A DNA stretch of 46,101 nt. It comes from Rhodovibrio sodomensis (lineage in GTDB: Bacteria; Pseudomonadota; Alphaproteobacteria; Kiloniellales; Rhodovibrionaceae). Of this stretch, positions 7,342 through 16,786 are shown piece after piece. The number at the start of each line of letters is the position of its first letter. Position 1 is the stretch's first letter. The translations under genes and the position numbers were made by a program. The notes below the pieces were generated by a model. That model did no database searches and was not told the DNA's origin. It saw only the letters and a program-made list of their open reading frames with translations. The stretch is taken from contig NZ_NRRL01000031.1 of NCBI RefSeq assembly GCF_016583645.1, forward strand, positions 1-46,101, given 5' to 3'.

Positions 7342-8223
7342 CTACCTGGGACCCGCCGTCGGATCGGCGCCCACCTGCCGGACCTCGGACTGCAGGCGGA
7401 AGTCGGAGGGGGCGATGCCGGTCATGCGTTTGAAGGTCTTCGAGAAGGCGAACGGGTTTTGGTAGCCCACGCTGTGGGCGATCGCTTCGATGCTGACCGG
7501 GGTGGTCGCCAGCTTGTGCGCGGCGTGCTGCATGCGCAGGTGGGTCAGCTGCTGCATCGGGCTGCGGCCGAACGAGCGCTGGCAGATCCGGCGCAGATGC
7601 TCGCTGCTGACGTTGGCGACCGCCGCCATCGCCTCGACCGTCCAGCGCCGCTCCAGATCGGCGCGGACCTGTTCCAGAACGGCGACGATCCGCGGGTCGC
7701 TGCGCCAGGGATCGGCGAACCGGGCGACGTAGCGCTCGATGCTGTCGACCCAGAGCGCGCAGTTGCCGGGATCGCGGTCGCCCTCGAACACCTCGTGGTA
7801 CAGCCCGAGCACCGCGTGCTGCAGCGGCTCCGCGCGGTAGTGCCCCATCACCGGCGCCATCGTGCCGACGACCGAACGCGGCGCGCTCGGCATGTAGCGC
7901 AGCCAGCAGTACTGCCAGCGGGTGTGCGGGACGGCGTGGAAGGCGTGCAGCCCGTGCGCCGGCGCGAACGACATCATGCCCGGGCGCATCGTGCGCCACC
8001 GGCCGTCCAGCAGCATCTGCCCCTCGCCGCCCAGGCCGGCGTGCACGTAGGCGCCGCTCAGGTGCAGGCGGACGATCTTGTACGGCACCGCGGCGTCGCC
8101 CACGCCGACGTGGGAGATGTGCCGGCTGGCCAGGGTCGGGCAGTCCTGGGCGCGCACGATCCACTGCACCGTGTCGTCGCCGACGATGTGGGTTTCAGAC
8201 AGGTCGTCGTGTTTTGCGGCCAT
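7342..8223 (-). CDS. AraC/XylS family transcriptional regulator
   Basis: This 293-residue regulator has an N-terminal cupin-like ligand-binding region (with segments GAYVHAGLGGEGQMLLDGRW and APAHGLHAFHAV) and a C-terminal double helix-turn-helix (about 190-285). The latter shows the usual AraC features: SSEHLRRICQRSFGRSP and IEAIAHSVGYQNPFAFSKTF. It lies divergent from the ABC transporter operon, separated by about 330 bp, and is the only regulator in the locus. It is therefore the likely activator of the 8553-14813 operon, with the imported substrate or a product as ligand. This is inference from position. Confidence 0.92.
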   Translation of the reverse strand: MAAKHDDLSETHIVGDDTVQWIVRAQDCPTLASRHISHVGVGDAAVPYKIVRLHLSGAYVHAGLGGEGQMLLDGRWRTMRPGMMSFAPAHGLHAFHAVPHTRWQYCWLRYMPSAPRSVVGTMAPVMGHYRAEPLQHAVLGLYHEVFEGDRDPGNCALWVDSIERYVARFADPWRSDPRIVAVLEQVRADLERRWTVEAMAAVANVSSEHLRRICQRSFGRSPMQQLTHLRMQHAAHKLATTPVSIEAIAHSVGYQNPFAFSKTFKRMTGIAPSDFRLQSEVRQVGADPTAGPR

Positions 8224-8552
8224 GGCGCGGCGGGTGATCCGGGCGTAACGTCATCAACGATCGTAGCGTGGCGAACGGGGCGATCGGAAAGGTTGGCACC
8301 CCGATAACGGGGCAGACTACGCCAATCCGCTCCGGATGCGCCAGGGCGGCGCGGGCTGTTGGCCCCTCCGTCACGTCTGGCTGCGGCGTGCTGTGAACGG
8401 CTGGGCCGGGCATGGCGGGGCGCATACGGATATGTGCGAAACGATCCAAGTGGTCTGATGAGTGTCCGGGCGGCAACGCAGCGGCGCCGCGCAAGAACCA
8501 CGAGCGACACGTCGTGACTCGGGTGGTAAGCGTTTAAGGAAGGACGAAGTCC
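8224..8552. promoter_or_regulatory. divergent control region between araC-type regulator and ABC operon
   Basis: No gene is visible in these 330 bases. They must hold the promoters for the regulator and for the transport operon. Visible symmetric elements are CCCCGATAACGGGG near 8300 and the imperfect palindrome CGCATA-CGGA-TATGTG at 8421-8436. Either could be a regulator site. No confident -35/-10 pair was found. Confidence 0.35.
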
Positions 8553-9794
8553 ATGAAATTACCCGCTAAATTGAGCGGTGCCGCGATCGCGTGCGGTGCT
8601 GCGCTCGCGCTCGCCGGTGCGCCGGCGTCCGCGCAGGACAAGGAGCCGATCCGGATCGGCGTGATGTCGAGCCTGAGCGGCGCGTTCGCCCAGATGGGCC
8701 AGGACGGCGTCGACGGCGTCCGGATGGCGTTCGACGAGGTCAACAACGAGATCGCCGGCCGGCCGGTCGAGCTGTTCGTCGAGGACAGCGCGATGAACCC
8801 CAGCACGGCCGTCGAGAAGACGCGCGCGCTGGTCAACCGCGACGGCGCCCAGCTGGTGCTCGGCCCGCTGTCCGGCGCCGCCGGTCTGGCGGTCAAGAAC
8901 GGGGCCGACGAGTTCCCGAACGCGACCATCATCGTCGCCGGGTCGGCCGCCGAGGACATCACCATGCGCGGGATCGCGCCGAACGTGTTCCGGACGTCCT
9001 ACACCGGCGCGCAGCCGACCTTCCCGCTCGGCAACTACGCCTACCAGCAGGGCTACCGCAAGGTCGCCATCGTGGCCGAGGATTACGCCTTCCCGTACGC
9101 GCAGGTGGGCGGCTTCATGAAGACCTTCTGCGCGCTCGGCGGCACCGTCACCGAGAAGTTCTGGGTGCCCATCGGGACCAGCGACTACAGCTCGATCGTG
9201 GCGCAGATCCCGCAGGACATCGACGCGCTGTTCGTCGCCCTGGGCGGCACCGACGCGGTCAACTTCATCAAGCAGATGGACCAGTTCGGCCTGCTCGATC
9301 AGATCGACATCCTGGGCGGCACCGTGACCGTCGACGGCACCCAGCTGGCCTCGATCGGCCCGCTGATGGAGGGCGTCGTCTCCGGCTCGATCATGTCCGG
9401 CCAGCTGGAGAACGAAGCGTTCAAGGAGCTCGACCGCAAGTTCCAGGAGCTGCGCGGCCGTCCGCCGTCCTTGTTCGTGGAGAACTACTACCGCGCGGCG
9501 AAGTGGGCGATCCTGGCGCTGCAGGACATCGAAGGCCGGATCGAGGATCAGGAAGCGTTCCGTGAGGAACTGCTGCAGACCAGCTTCCAGGCGCCGGGCT
9601 CGTTCGTGTCGTTCGACAAGTACCACAACGTGGTTCCGGACGTGTACCTGAACCGCGTGCAGAAGGTGGACGGCCAGTGGCGCAACGTGCCGATCCGCAC
9701 CTACTCGCGGGTCAGCCAGTTCTGGACCTTCGACCCGGAAGAGTACCAGGCCGCGCCGCCGTACGACCGCGACACGCCGAGCTGCCCCGGTTAA
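8553..9794 (+). CDS. ABC transporter substrate-binding protein (branched-chain amino acid type)
   Basis: This 413-residue periplasmic protein has a signal peptide (residues 1-27, ending PASA before QDKEPIRIG). It has the two-lobe type I fold of the LivK/AmiC family: the opening IRIGVMSSLSGAFAQMGQDG, the SAMNPSTAVEKTRALVN segment and the hinge region of Pfam peripla_BP_6. It should bind the ligand for the adjacent LivGFHM-type importer. Family members carry amino acids, amides, urea or aromatic acids, so the name does not fix the substrate. The nearby Tm-1-like, TIM-barrel and SRPBCC genes suggest something other than leucine. AGGAAGGA just before the ATG fits a strong ribosome-binding site. 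Confidence 0.95.
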   Translation: MKLPAKLSGAAIACGAALALAGAPASAQDKEPIRIGVMSSLSGAFAQMGQDGVDGVRMAFDEVNNEIAGRPVELFVEDSAMNPSTAVEKTRALVNRDGAQLVLGPLSGAAGLAVKNGADEFPNATIIVAGSAAEDITMRGIAPNVFRTSYTGAQPTFPLGNYAYQQGYRKVAIVAEDYAFPYAQVGGFMKTFCALGGTVTEKFWVPIGTSDYSSIVAQIPQDIDALFVALGGTDAVNFIKQMDQFGLLDQIDILGGTVTVDGTQLASIGPLMEGVVSGSIMSGQLENEAFKELDRKFQELRGRPPSLFVENYYRAAKWAILALQDIEGRIEDQEAFREELLQTSFQAPGSFVSFDKYHNVVPDVYLNRVQKVDGQWRNVPIRTYSRVSQFWTFDPEEYQAAPPYDRDTPSCPG

Positions 9795-9808
9795 GCCCCC
9801 GCCCCAGA

Positions 9809-9864
9809 GCCAGGGCAAGATTAGCGCGGAAGGTTGCTTAGACCTTCCGCGGTCTTGCCCTGGC
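9809..9864. repeat. family C-like palindrome inside the transporter operon (copy C2)
   Basis: This 56-bp palindrome runs from GCCAGGGCAAGA to TCTTGCCCTGGC with a core of GCGGAAGG and CCTTCCGC. It differs from other family C copies in the core and ends but keeps GGCAAGA/TCTTGCC. It sits 15 bases after the binding-protein stop and 38 bases before the ATPase gene. At this spot, hairpins in transport operons often protect the upstream message and lower downstream expression. Confidence 0.8.
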
Positions 9865-9902
9865 GGCACGGCTTGAACGGGACGACAACGAGGCGTTTCT
9901 CG

Positions 9903-10654
9903 ATGACGGCTGCACTTCAACTGCACGGGATCACCAGGCAATTCGGCGGCGTGACGGCGGTCAGCAACGTCGACTTGCGGCTGGAGCCTGGTGAGCGCTG
10001 TGCCCTGCTCGGACCCAACGGCGCAGGCAAGACGACCCTGTTCAACGTGATCGCCGGGGACATCACGCCCTCGTCCGGACGCATCGAATTGTTCGGCGAG
10101 GACGTAACCCGGCACACGGTGGCAGCCCGGGTCTGGCGCGGCCTGCGGCGGACCTACCAGAAGTCGGCTCTGTTCGACCAGTTGAGCGTTGCCGAGAACC
10201 TGTTCCTCGGCGCCCTCGGACCGGGCGGCCGCGGGCATCTCACCGTGACCCACGGCCTGACGGCGCAGCGCCAGCGCTGGCGGGTCGTGGAGCGGACGGC
10301 GGACCGGGTCGGCTTGGCGGACCGCCTGATGACCCCGGCCCACGCGCTCTCTCACGGCGAGCGCCGGCAGCTGGAGATCGGGCTGGCGCTGGGCCAGGAG
10401 TCCCGGCTGATCCTGCTGGACGAACCGGCGGCCGGCTTGTCGCCGGACGAGCGCACGACGCTCACCGAGCTGCTCAAGGGCCTGTCGCGCGACAGTGCGC
10501 TGGTGATGATCGAACACGACATGGACATGGCGCTGGCGCTCACCGAACGGGTGGTCGTGCTGTCCGACGGCGCGCTGGTCGCCGAGGGCACGCCGGACCA
10601 GATCGCCGACGATCCGATGGTGCGCGAGGTCTACCTCGGCGCGGGAGGGTCGGC

Positions 10655-10658
<4 letters not shown>
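9903..10658 (+). CDS. ABC transporter ATP-binding protein, LivG type
   Basis: This 251-residue ATPase has Walker [10 protein letters not shown] near residue 39, a signature SHGERRQLEIG and Walker B LILLDEPAAG. The LivG-type insertion between the A loop and the signature (TYQKSALFDQLSVAENLFLG) is present. I chose the ATG at 9903 because the protein then begins at the usual point before the first strand; a longer frame from 9834 would start inside the palindrome C2. The C-terminus overlaps the next ATPase by four bases (ATGA), showing translational coupling. Confidence 0.95.
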
Positions 10659-11380
<722 letters not shown>

Positions 11381-11435
11381 TCCGGCGCGCCGCCGGCCGT
11401 CGGGCCCGGCGGCGCCGGACAGCGAGGACAGGCGA

Positions 11436-12350
11436 ATGCCAAGCTATTTCCAATTCGTGCTCACCCTGATGAACGGCCTGACCTACGGGGCGCTGCTGTT
11501 CGTCATCGCCAGCGGCTTCACGCTGGTGTTCGGGCTGATGCGCGTGCTCAACCTCAGCCACGGCGCGATCTACCTGCTGGGCGGGTACGTCGGCTACACC
11601 GCCTCGACCACGGTGTCGCAGCTGCTGGCGCGGAGCGTGCCGGCGTTGCATCAGGCCGCCGGCGGCGGCTTCGGGTGGCTTCTGGGCGTGCTGGCGGCGG
11701 CGGTCGCCGGCGGCCTGGTGGCGCTCGTGCTGCAGCGACTGATCCGGAACGTCCACGGCGACCTGGCGCAGACCCTGCTGACCCTGGGCCTGGCGATCAC
11801 CATCGGCGACTTATGCCTCTGGATCTGGGGCGGCCTGCCGCTGACGCTGGACGCGCCAGACGCGATCAGCCAGCCGGTGCGGATCGCCGGCATCCCGTAT
11901 CCCGGTTACCGGCTGTTCGTGATCGGATTCGCGGTGCTCACGGGGGTCGGGCTTTACCTGCTGCTGTTCCGCTCGCAGCTCGGTCGGATCATCCGCGCCG
12001 GGGTCGACAACCGCGAGATGGTCGCGGCGGTCGGGATCAACATCGACCGGCTGTTCCTGACGGTGTTCATCCTGGGCGGCGCCCTGACCGGGGTCAGCGG
12101 CGCGATCGGCGGGACCTACCTCGCTTTCCAGCCCGGCACCGACTTCGACATCCTGACGGTCGCGCTGTTCGTGGTCGTGATCGGCGGGCTGGGCAGCCTG
12201 CTGGGGTCCAGCGTCGGGGCGCTGATCGTGGGCCTGATCGACAGTTTCGGCCGGGCCTACTTCAGCGAGCTGGCGATCTTTCTGCTGAGCGGAACGGTGA
12301 TCCTGGTGCTGGCTTTCCGGACCCAGGGCCTGTTCGGCCGGGCCAACTAG
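11436..12350 (+). CDS. branched-chain amino acid-type ABC permease, LivH type
   Basis: This 304-residue integral membrane protein has about eight helices and starts with the LivH-type opening LMNGLTYGALLFVIASGFTL, followed by VFGLMRVLNLSHGAIYLLGG. The cytoplasmic coupling-loop region GRIIRAGVDNREMVAAVGIN contacts the ATPases. It is one half of the transmembrane channel of the operon and is followed eight bases later by the second permease. Nothing unusual was seen. Confidence 0.95.
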   Translation: MPSYFQFVLTLMNGLTYGALLFVIASGFTLVFGLMRVLNLSHGAIYLLGGYVGYTASTTVSQLLARSVPALHQAAGGGFGWLLGVLAAAVAGGLVALVLQRLIRNVHGDLAQTLLTLGLAITIGDLCLWIWGGLPLTLDAPDAISQPVRIAGIPYPGYRLFVIGFAVLTGVGLYLLLFRSQLGRIIRAGVDNREMVAAVGINIDRLFLTVFILGGALTGVSGAIGGTYLAFQPGTDFDILTVALFVVVIGGLGSLLGSSVGALIVGLIDSFGRAYFSELAIFLLSGTVILVLAFRTQGLFGRAN

Positions 12351-12358
12351 AGGCACTG

Positions 12359-13459
12359 ATGACCACGACACCCTCCTTCTCGGACAAGCGCGCCGGCGAC
12401 GCCGCCGCCGCGACGGACAGCCTGCACGGCCGGCTGCGGGCGATCTCGGCGCGCCGGGTCCGGCGCGACCTGCTGCTCGGCCTGCTGGTGCTCGTTCCGG
12501 CGGCGCTGTATCCACTGGTCGGCTCGACCTTCCACGTGCAGCTGCTGACCAGCGGCCTGATCACCGGCCTGGTGGCGATGAGCTTCAGCCTGCTCGCCGG
12601 GTTCAGCGGCATGGTCTCGCTGGCGCAGATGGCGTTCTACGGCATCGCGGCCTACGTCGTGGCGATCGGCGGGCAGACCTACGGCCTGCCGCCGCTCGCC
12701 ACGGTCCCGCTGGGGCTGCTCGCCGCGTGCCTGCTGGCGGCGCTGTTCGGGCTGATCGCGGTACGCTCCAGCGGCATCTACTTCTTGATCATGACGCTGG
12801 CGCTGCTGCAGATGTTCTTCGGTGTGGCGATGCAGTGGCAGTCGGTGACCGGCGGCTACAACGGCATTTCCGGGATCACGCGGCCGGAGCTGTTCGGCCT
12901 GTCGCTGCGCGACGCGGTGCCGCTCTACCTCTTGACCCTGGCGGTGTCCGCGCTTGCCTACGTCGGGTTGCGCTGGCTGTTGCAGACGCCGTTCGGGCTC
13001 AGCCTCCAGGGCATCCGCGACCGTCCCGAACGGATGCGCGCGCTCGGCTTCCGGGTCCAGCTGCACCGCTGGCTGCTGATGATCCTGTCCGGTCTGGTGG
13101 CCGGGATGGCCGGGATCCTGGGCGTCTACTACCACGGTGTCGTCAGCCCGGATGTCGCCGGCCTGACCGCCTCGCTGCTGCCGTTGCTGGCCGCGCTGGT
13201 CGGCGGCGTCTCCAGCCTGGTCGGCGGGCTGCTCGGCGGGATCTTCATCACCGTGCTGATCAGCGTGGTCAGCGCGCAGATGCAGCAGTGGTTCAATAGC
13301 AGCCATTACTGGACGGTGATCGGAATCTTCTTCATGGCGGTGGTGATCTACTGCCCGAACGGCGTGTTCGCCACGGATTCCAGAATTCGCGTGCTGCTGG
13401 CCCGCGCGCTCGGCCGGCGCGGCGGCGACGACGCGGATACCGCGCAGCAGCGGCGCTGA
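12359..13459 (+). CDS. branched-chain amino acid-type ABC permease, LivM type
   Basis: This 366-residue permease has a hydrophilic N-terminal extension of about 40 residues, then around nine helices. Typical LivM segments are SLLAGFSGMVSLAQMAFYGI and the coupling loop GIRDRPERMRALGF. I chose the ATG at 12359, eight bases after the preceding permease stop, because a much longer frame starting upstream only reads the other permease in the wrong frame. It completes the importer. The C-terminal tail is rich in Arg and Gln. The TIM-barrel gene follows after 48 bases, so the enzyme probably acts on the imported compound. Confidence 0.94.
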   Translation: MTTTPSFSDKRAGDAAAATDSLHGRLRAISARRVRRDLLLGLLVLVPAALYPLVGSTFHVQLLTSGLITGLVAMSFSLLAGFSGMVSLAQMAFYGIAAYVVAIGGQTYGLPPLATVPLGLLAACLLAALFGLIAVRSSGIYFLIMTLALLQMFFGVAMQWQSVTGGYNGISGITRPELFGLSLRDAVPLYLLTLAVSALAYVGLRWLLQTPFGLSLQGIRDRPERMRALGFRVQLHRWLLMILSGLVAGMAGILGVYYHGVVSPDVAGLTASLLPLLAALVGGVSSLVGGLLGGIFITVLISVVSAQMQQWFNSSHYWTVIGIFFMAVVIYCPNGVFATDSRIRVLLARALGRRGGDDADTAQQRR

Positions 13460-13507
13460 CCCCTGGCTGCCAACAGCCGTAAGACAACCAGAAAAAGGAC
13501 TTCGGAC

Positions 13508-14344
13508 ATGACGCACACCGATCGGACCGCGCTGCTGACCAAATTCCAGGAGATGGTGCGGCGTGGCGAGCCGATCGTCGGCGGCGGCGCGGGCACCGGC
13601 CTGTCGGCGAAGTGCGAGGAGGCCGGCGGCATCGACCTCATCGTGATCTACAACTCCGGGCGCTACCGGATGGCCGGGCGCGGCTCGCTGGCCGGCATGC
13701 TCGCCTTCGGCAACGCCAACGAGATCGTCCGCGAGATGGGCCGCGAGGTGCTGCCGGTGGTCAAGCACACCCCCGTCCTGGCCGGAGTGAACGGCACCGA
13801 CCCGTTCGTGCTGATGGATCAGTTCCTGGCCGAACTCAAGCAGATGGGCTTCGCCGGGGTGCAGAACTTCCCGACCGTGGGGCTGATCGACGGCACCTTC
13901 CGCGCCAACCTGGAGGAGACCGGTCTGGGCTACGACCGCGAGGTCGAGATGATCCAGCGCGCGCACGCGCTCGGTCTGCTGACCACGCCCTACGTGTTCT
14001 CCGAGGCCGACGCGGAGGCGATGGCGAAGGCCGGCGCCGACATCATCGTCTGCCACCTGAGCCTGACCACCGGTGGCAGCATCGGCGCCGATACCGCGCT
14101 CAGCCTGGACGACTGCGTCGCCCGGATCGACGCTTGGGGCGCGGCCGCGCGGCGGGTCCGCGGGGACGTCATCGTGCTGTGCCACGGCGGCCCGATCGCG
14201 CAGCCGGAGGACGCCACCTACGTCCTCGAGCGGACGACCGGCTGTCACGGCTTCTACGGCGCCTCCAGCATGGAGCGGCTGCCGACCGAGCGCGCGCTGA
14301 CCGAGCAGACGCAGCGCTTCAAGCGGATCCAGGCCAAGCGCTGA
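13508..14344 (+). CDS. phosphoenolpyruvate hydrolase-like TIM-barrel protein (Tm-1 C-terminal domain type)
   Basis: This 278-residue TIM-barrel protein belongs to the PEP hydrolase-like family (Pfam PF09370). It shows [20 protein letters not shown] near the N-terminus, [16 protein letters not shown], and [14 protein letters not shown] and [13 protein letters not shown] near the C-terminus. Plant Tm-1 fuses this domain to a UPF0261 domain; in this window the UPF0261 gene is separate at 3453-4652. The reaction catalysed by bacterial members is not firmly known, and I do not assert PEP hydrolysis. It sits directly downstream of the ABC permeases and 28 bases before an SRPBCC gene, which argues for work on an imported small molecule. 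Confidence 0.9.
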   Translation: MTHTDRTALLTKFQEMVRRGEPIVGGGAGTGLSAKCEEAGGIDLIVIYNSGRYRMAGRGSLAGMLAFGNANEIVREMGREVLPVVKHTPVLAGVNGTDPFVLMDQFLAELKQMGFAGVQNFPTVGLIDGTFRANLEETGLGYDREVEMIQRAHALGLLTTPYVFSEADAEAMAKAGADIIVCHLSLTTGGSIGADTALSLDDCVARIDAWGAAARRVRGDVIVLCHGGPIAQPEDATYVLERTTGCHGFYGASSMERLPTERALTEQTQRFKRIQAKR

Positions 14345-14372
14345 ACCACCGACCGTATGGGGAGGGATACCG

Positions 14373-14813
14373 ATGAAACTGGCGCGCGTGTACGTGACGG
14401 CCGTGCTGGAAGGCCCGATCGATCAGACCTGGCAGATCCTGCGCGACTTCAACGGCCTGCCGGACTACCACCCGCTGTTCGCCACCAGCCACATCGAGGA
14501 CGGCAAGCCGGCCGATCAGATCGGCTGCGTCCGCAACTTCAAGGACCATCACGGCGGCCACCTGCGCGAGCAGCTGCTGGCGCTGTCCGACCGCGACTAC
14601 CTGTGCAGCTACCAGATCCTGGAAGCGCACCTGCCGGTGCGGAACTACGTCTCGCAGATGAAGCTGTGGCCGGTCACCGAGAGCAACCGGACCTTCGGCG
14701 AATGGTGGGCCGAGTTCGAGGTCGACGACGCCGACCGCGAGGACACCATCGAAAAGGTGACCGACACCTTCCGGCTGGCGTTCCAGAGCGTTTCCGACCG
14801 GTTCGCCACCTAG
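14373..14813 (+). CDS. SRPBCC (START/Bet v1-like) family protein, copy 2
   Basis: This 146-residue helix-grip protein is paralogous to the one at 2942-3379. Both share an IRDFN or LRDFN-GLPD-HP start, IEDG, GCVRNF, REQLL and a C-terminal FQ...DRF helix. The family binds hydrophobic or aromatic ligands and includes polyketide cyclase-like enzymes; no catalytic residues can be identified. It is probably the last gene of the transport operon, 28 bases after the TIM-barrel gene, with GGGAGGGA before its ATG. The end of an IS481-type remnant begins within two bases of its stop codon, so the operon may once have continued. Confidence 0.85.
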   Translation: MKLARVYVTAVLEGPIDQTWQILRDFNGLPDYHPLFATSHIEDGKPADQIGCVRNFKDHHGGHLREQLLALSDRDYLCSYQILEAHLPVRNYVSQMKLWPVTESNRTFGEWWAEFEVDDADREDTIEKVTDTFRLAFQSVSDRFAT

Positions 14814-14814
14814 A

Positions 14815-15064
14815 TGTGAGCTTCCAACAGGGTGTCCACTCGGTCCCGACCGAGGAGACTGGTGATTGACAGATCATCAAACTCGCTCAGGGGGACCGAA
14901 TGGACATCCACGAGAATGCCCGTCTGACATCGCACGGTCGGGCCTTGCTTGTGCGCCGCATTCTGGCGTTCGGCGAGACCCCGAAGGCCGTGGCCACGGC
15001 CTTCAGAGTCTCGACAAAAACCGCGCGCAAATGGGGCGCGCGCTTCCAGGACGAAGGCCCGGCG
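14815..15064 (+). mobile_element. IS481-type insertion sequence remnant (left end and transposase N-terminus)
   Basis: Directly after the SRPBCC stop the DNA changes to IS481-like sequence, starting TGTGAGC. From 14900 it encodes the family's characteristic transposase N-terminus: MDIHENARLT, then ETPKAVATAFRVSTKTARKW. The similarity stops near 15064, where CbiX-like coding sequence takes over. The transposase catalytic domain and the right end are absent. An inverted repeat, TGTCCACTCGGTCCC (14833-14847) and GGGACCGAATGGACA (14892-14906), encloses the start region and contains the ATG itself. Confidence 0.75.
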
Positions 15065-15760
15065 GTCGCGCTGTGCGCGCACGGCACGCGGGGTGCGGCG
15101 GGGACGGTCCAGGATCATGCGCGCGACCTCGCGCAGAGGCACGGGCACGACCTGGGCGAGGTCGGCGTCTGCGCCCTCTACGGTGCGCCGCGGCTGGAAG
15201 GCTGGCTCGACGGCCTGTCCGGCGGGTCGGTGCGGCTGGTGCCGTTCATGATGGCGGAAGGCTACACCTTCGACCGGCTGCGTGAACGCGTGGCGGCGCA
15301 TGCCAACGGCCGGCACGTCGAGATCACGCGGCCGGTCGGGGTCCACCCGGACCTGGGCGGCCTGATCGCGCACAGCGCCCAGGCCCGCTGCGTTGCCGCC
15401 GGCTGGCGGCCGGAGCAGACCGCGCTGCTGCTGGTCGGCCACGGCACCCGCAAGCACGCCGCCTCCACCCAGACGGCGGAGGCGCACGTCGCCGGCCTGG
15501 CCGAGGCGGGCGCGTTCGCCGAGGTCGCCACCGCCTACCTGGATGACGATCCGAGCGTGGGCGACGCGCTCGCGCGGCTGCGGGCGCCCGCCTGCATCGC
15601 CGTGGGCTTCTTCACCGACGCCGGCGACCACGGGCGCGCGGATGTGCCCGAGCTGCTTGCCGACAGCCCGATGCCCACCGTGTACGCCGGCCCGATCGGT
15701 CCCGATCCGGTTCTGCAGCGGATCATCCTGGACCAGTTTCAGGCCGGCGCGCCTGACTGA
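14900..15760 (+). CDS. chimeric protein: IS481 helix-turn-helix fused to tandem CbiX-like domains
   Basis: This is a 286-residue open frame. Residues 1-55 are the IS481 transposase N-terminal helix-turn-helix; residues 56-286 are a sirohydrochlorin cobalto/ferrochelatase-like (CbiX) protein with two domain repeats. Each repeat opens with the family motif: VALCAHGTRG at 56-65 and LLLVGHGTRK at 176-185. Their HGTR histidines (61, 181) correspond to the metal- and tetrapyrrole-site histidine of CbiX. The join is in frame and clean. CbiX inserts Co or Fe into sirohydrochlorin for cobalamin or siroheme, so the parent gene probably served tetrapyrrole metabolism. Whether the chimera is made and active is unknown. 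An internal start after the junction could also be used, but none is obvious. Confidence 0.8.
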   Translation: MDIHENARLTSHGRALLVRRILAFGETPKAVATAFRVSTKTARKWGARFQDEGPAVALCAHGTRGAAGTVQDHARDLAQRHGHDLGEVGVCALYGAPRLEGWLDGLSGGSVRLVPFMMAEGYTFDRLRERVAAHANGRHVEITRPVGVHPDLGGLIAHSAQARCVAAGWRPEQTALLLVGHGTRKHAASTQTAEAHVAGLAEAGAFAEVATAYLDDDPSVGDALARLRAPACIAVGFFTDAGDHGRADVPELLADSPMPTVYAGPIGPDPVLQRIILDQFQAGAPD

Positions 15761-15912
15761 GGTCGACCGGACCCTTCCGCGTTCGACCCCGCGTCCCGGT
15801 CCCCTGGACACCGGCGCGTCCGGGCTGGCCCGGCGCGTTCAGCGGTTGGCCGGACGTCCCGGCGCCGTTAGTCTCGGCTGCGACTGGAAACCCTCGGGGA
15901 AGGACGCCATCG

Positions 15913-16326
15913 ATGGAGAGCCTCTACACCGCACGTGCGATCGCGACCGGCGGGCGGAACGGCCGTGTCCGCAGCGACGACGGGCTGATCGATTACCAGC
16001 TCGCGATGCCGAAGGAGCTGGGCGGCCCGGGCGGCGAGGCGACCAATCCGGAGCAGCTGTTCGCCGCCGGCTATGCGGCCTGTTTCGCCAACGCCGTGAA
16101 GCGGGTCGCGCGCGAACAGCGGGTCGATTGGCAGACCCCCGAGGTGTCCGCCGAGGTCGGTATCGGGCGCGTCGACACGCGGTTCCATCTGACGGTGAGC
16201 CTGCATGTCACCAACCCGGGCCTGGAGCCGGAGCTTGCCTGCAAGCTGATGGCCGACGCGCACGCGATCTGCCCCTATTCGAACGCGGTCAGCGGCAACG
16301 TCGAGGTCAGCCTGCACCTGCGGTGA
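15913..16326 (+). CDS. organic hydroperoxide resistance protein (Ohr/OsmC family)
   Basis: This 137-residue Ohr-type thiol peroxidase reduces organic and lipid hydroperoxides in the cytoplasm. The two redox cysteines are present in their usual motifs: Cys57 in GYAACFANA and Cys120 in AHAICPYSNA. Typical Ohr segments GGPGGEATNPEQLFAAGYA and NPGLE are also there, and length is normal. AAGGACGCC precedes the ATG. No adjacent OhrR regulator gene is visible. In a phototroph it would protect against photo-oxidative lipid damage. Confidence 0.94.
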   Translation: MESLYTARAIATGGRNGRVRSDDGLIDYQLAMPKELGGPGGEATNPEQLFAAGYAACFANAVKRVAREQRVDWQTPEVSAEVGIGRVDTRFHLTVSLHVTNPGLEPELACKLMADAHAICPYSNAVSGNVEVSLHLR

Positions 16327-16573
16327 CCGACCGGTGACCGCGTCCCATGCAACGCCGGTGTCGGGACGGCCTGATCGGTGCGAACGCGGCGGACAGCGTG
16401 AGCGCGGACAATTCCGTCGATCCAGGATCGCGGCGGCGCCCGCCATCGCGGGTTTGCCCGTTCACGTAAGCATCCGGCCGGCAACCTGGGAATATCGGCG
16501 CCGGCCGGAAAGCTGGGTCGAGCGCTGAGGGTATGATGCTGAAAGGTAGCTCCCCTTTCAGGTGAAGTGTGTG
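16327..16573. other. intergenic region with a degenerate family C repeat
   Basis: No gene is seen. Near 16530-16567 there is a decayed family C palindrome (GATGCTGAAAGGTAGC with CCCTTTCAGGTGAA). A short CCGGCCGG direct repeat lies at about 16470-16510. No clear terminator for ohr is visible. Confidence 0.4.
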
Positions 16574-16717
16574 CTACCCGGCGATCGCGTCGCGCTGCAG
16601 TTCGGCGGCGACCAGGCGCAGATGATCGCGCACCGGCTGTGGCTGGCTTTCCGCCTGCACCAGCAGCTTGGCGGCAAAGTGCGTCAGGGCGCGGTGATAG
16701 CTGGTTTGCGTCGGCAT
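16574..16717 (-). CDS. small protein of 47 residues, unknown
   Basis: I translated a short minus-strand frame from the ATG at 16717 to TAG at 16574-16576. It begins MPTQTSYHRALTHFAAKLL and ends AAELQRDAIAG. It is hydrophilic and predicted to be largely helical, with three histidines and no membrane segment. AGAGAGGA sits about six bases before the start, a good ribosome-binding site. It is flanked by a decayed family C repeat downstream and intact C4 and C5 repeats upstream. I recognise no family. Confidence 0.5.
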   Translation of the reverse strand: MPTQTSYHRALTHFAAKLLVQAESQPQPVRDHLRLVAAELQRDAIAG

Positions 16718-16786
16718 CGGCCGTCCTCTCTGTATCTCGTTGTTATCCGTCGCTTACGCTGGCGGCTGGCGCGAGGATCAACGGCG

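Noticed and set aside
8559..10517. 652-codon minus-strand frame across the binding-protein and ATPase genes
   Set aside because: It is the complement of two well-recognised transporter genes, with Arg/Gln/Asp-rich low-complexity sequence.
12347..14248. 633-codon minus-strand frame over the LivM-type permease and TIM-barrel genes
   Set aside because: The sense strand encodes conserved families; the antisense product is repetitive Asp/Gln/His/Arg sequence.
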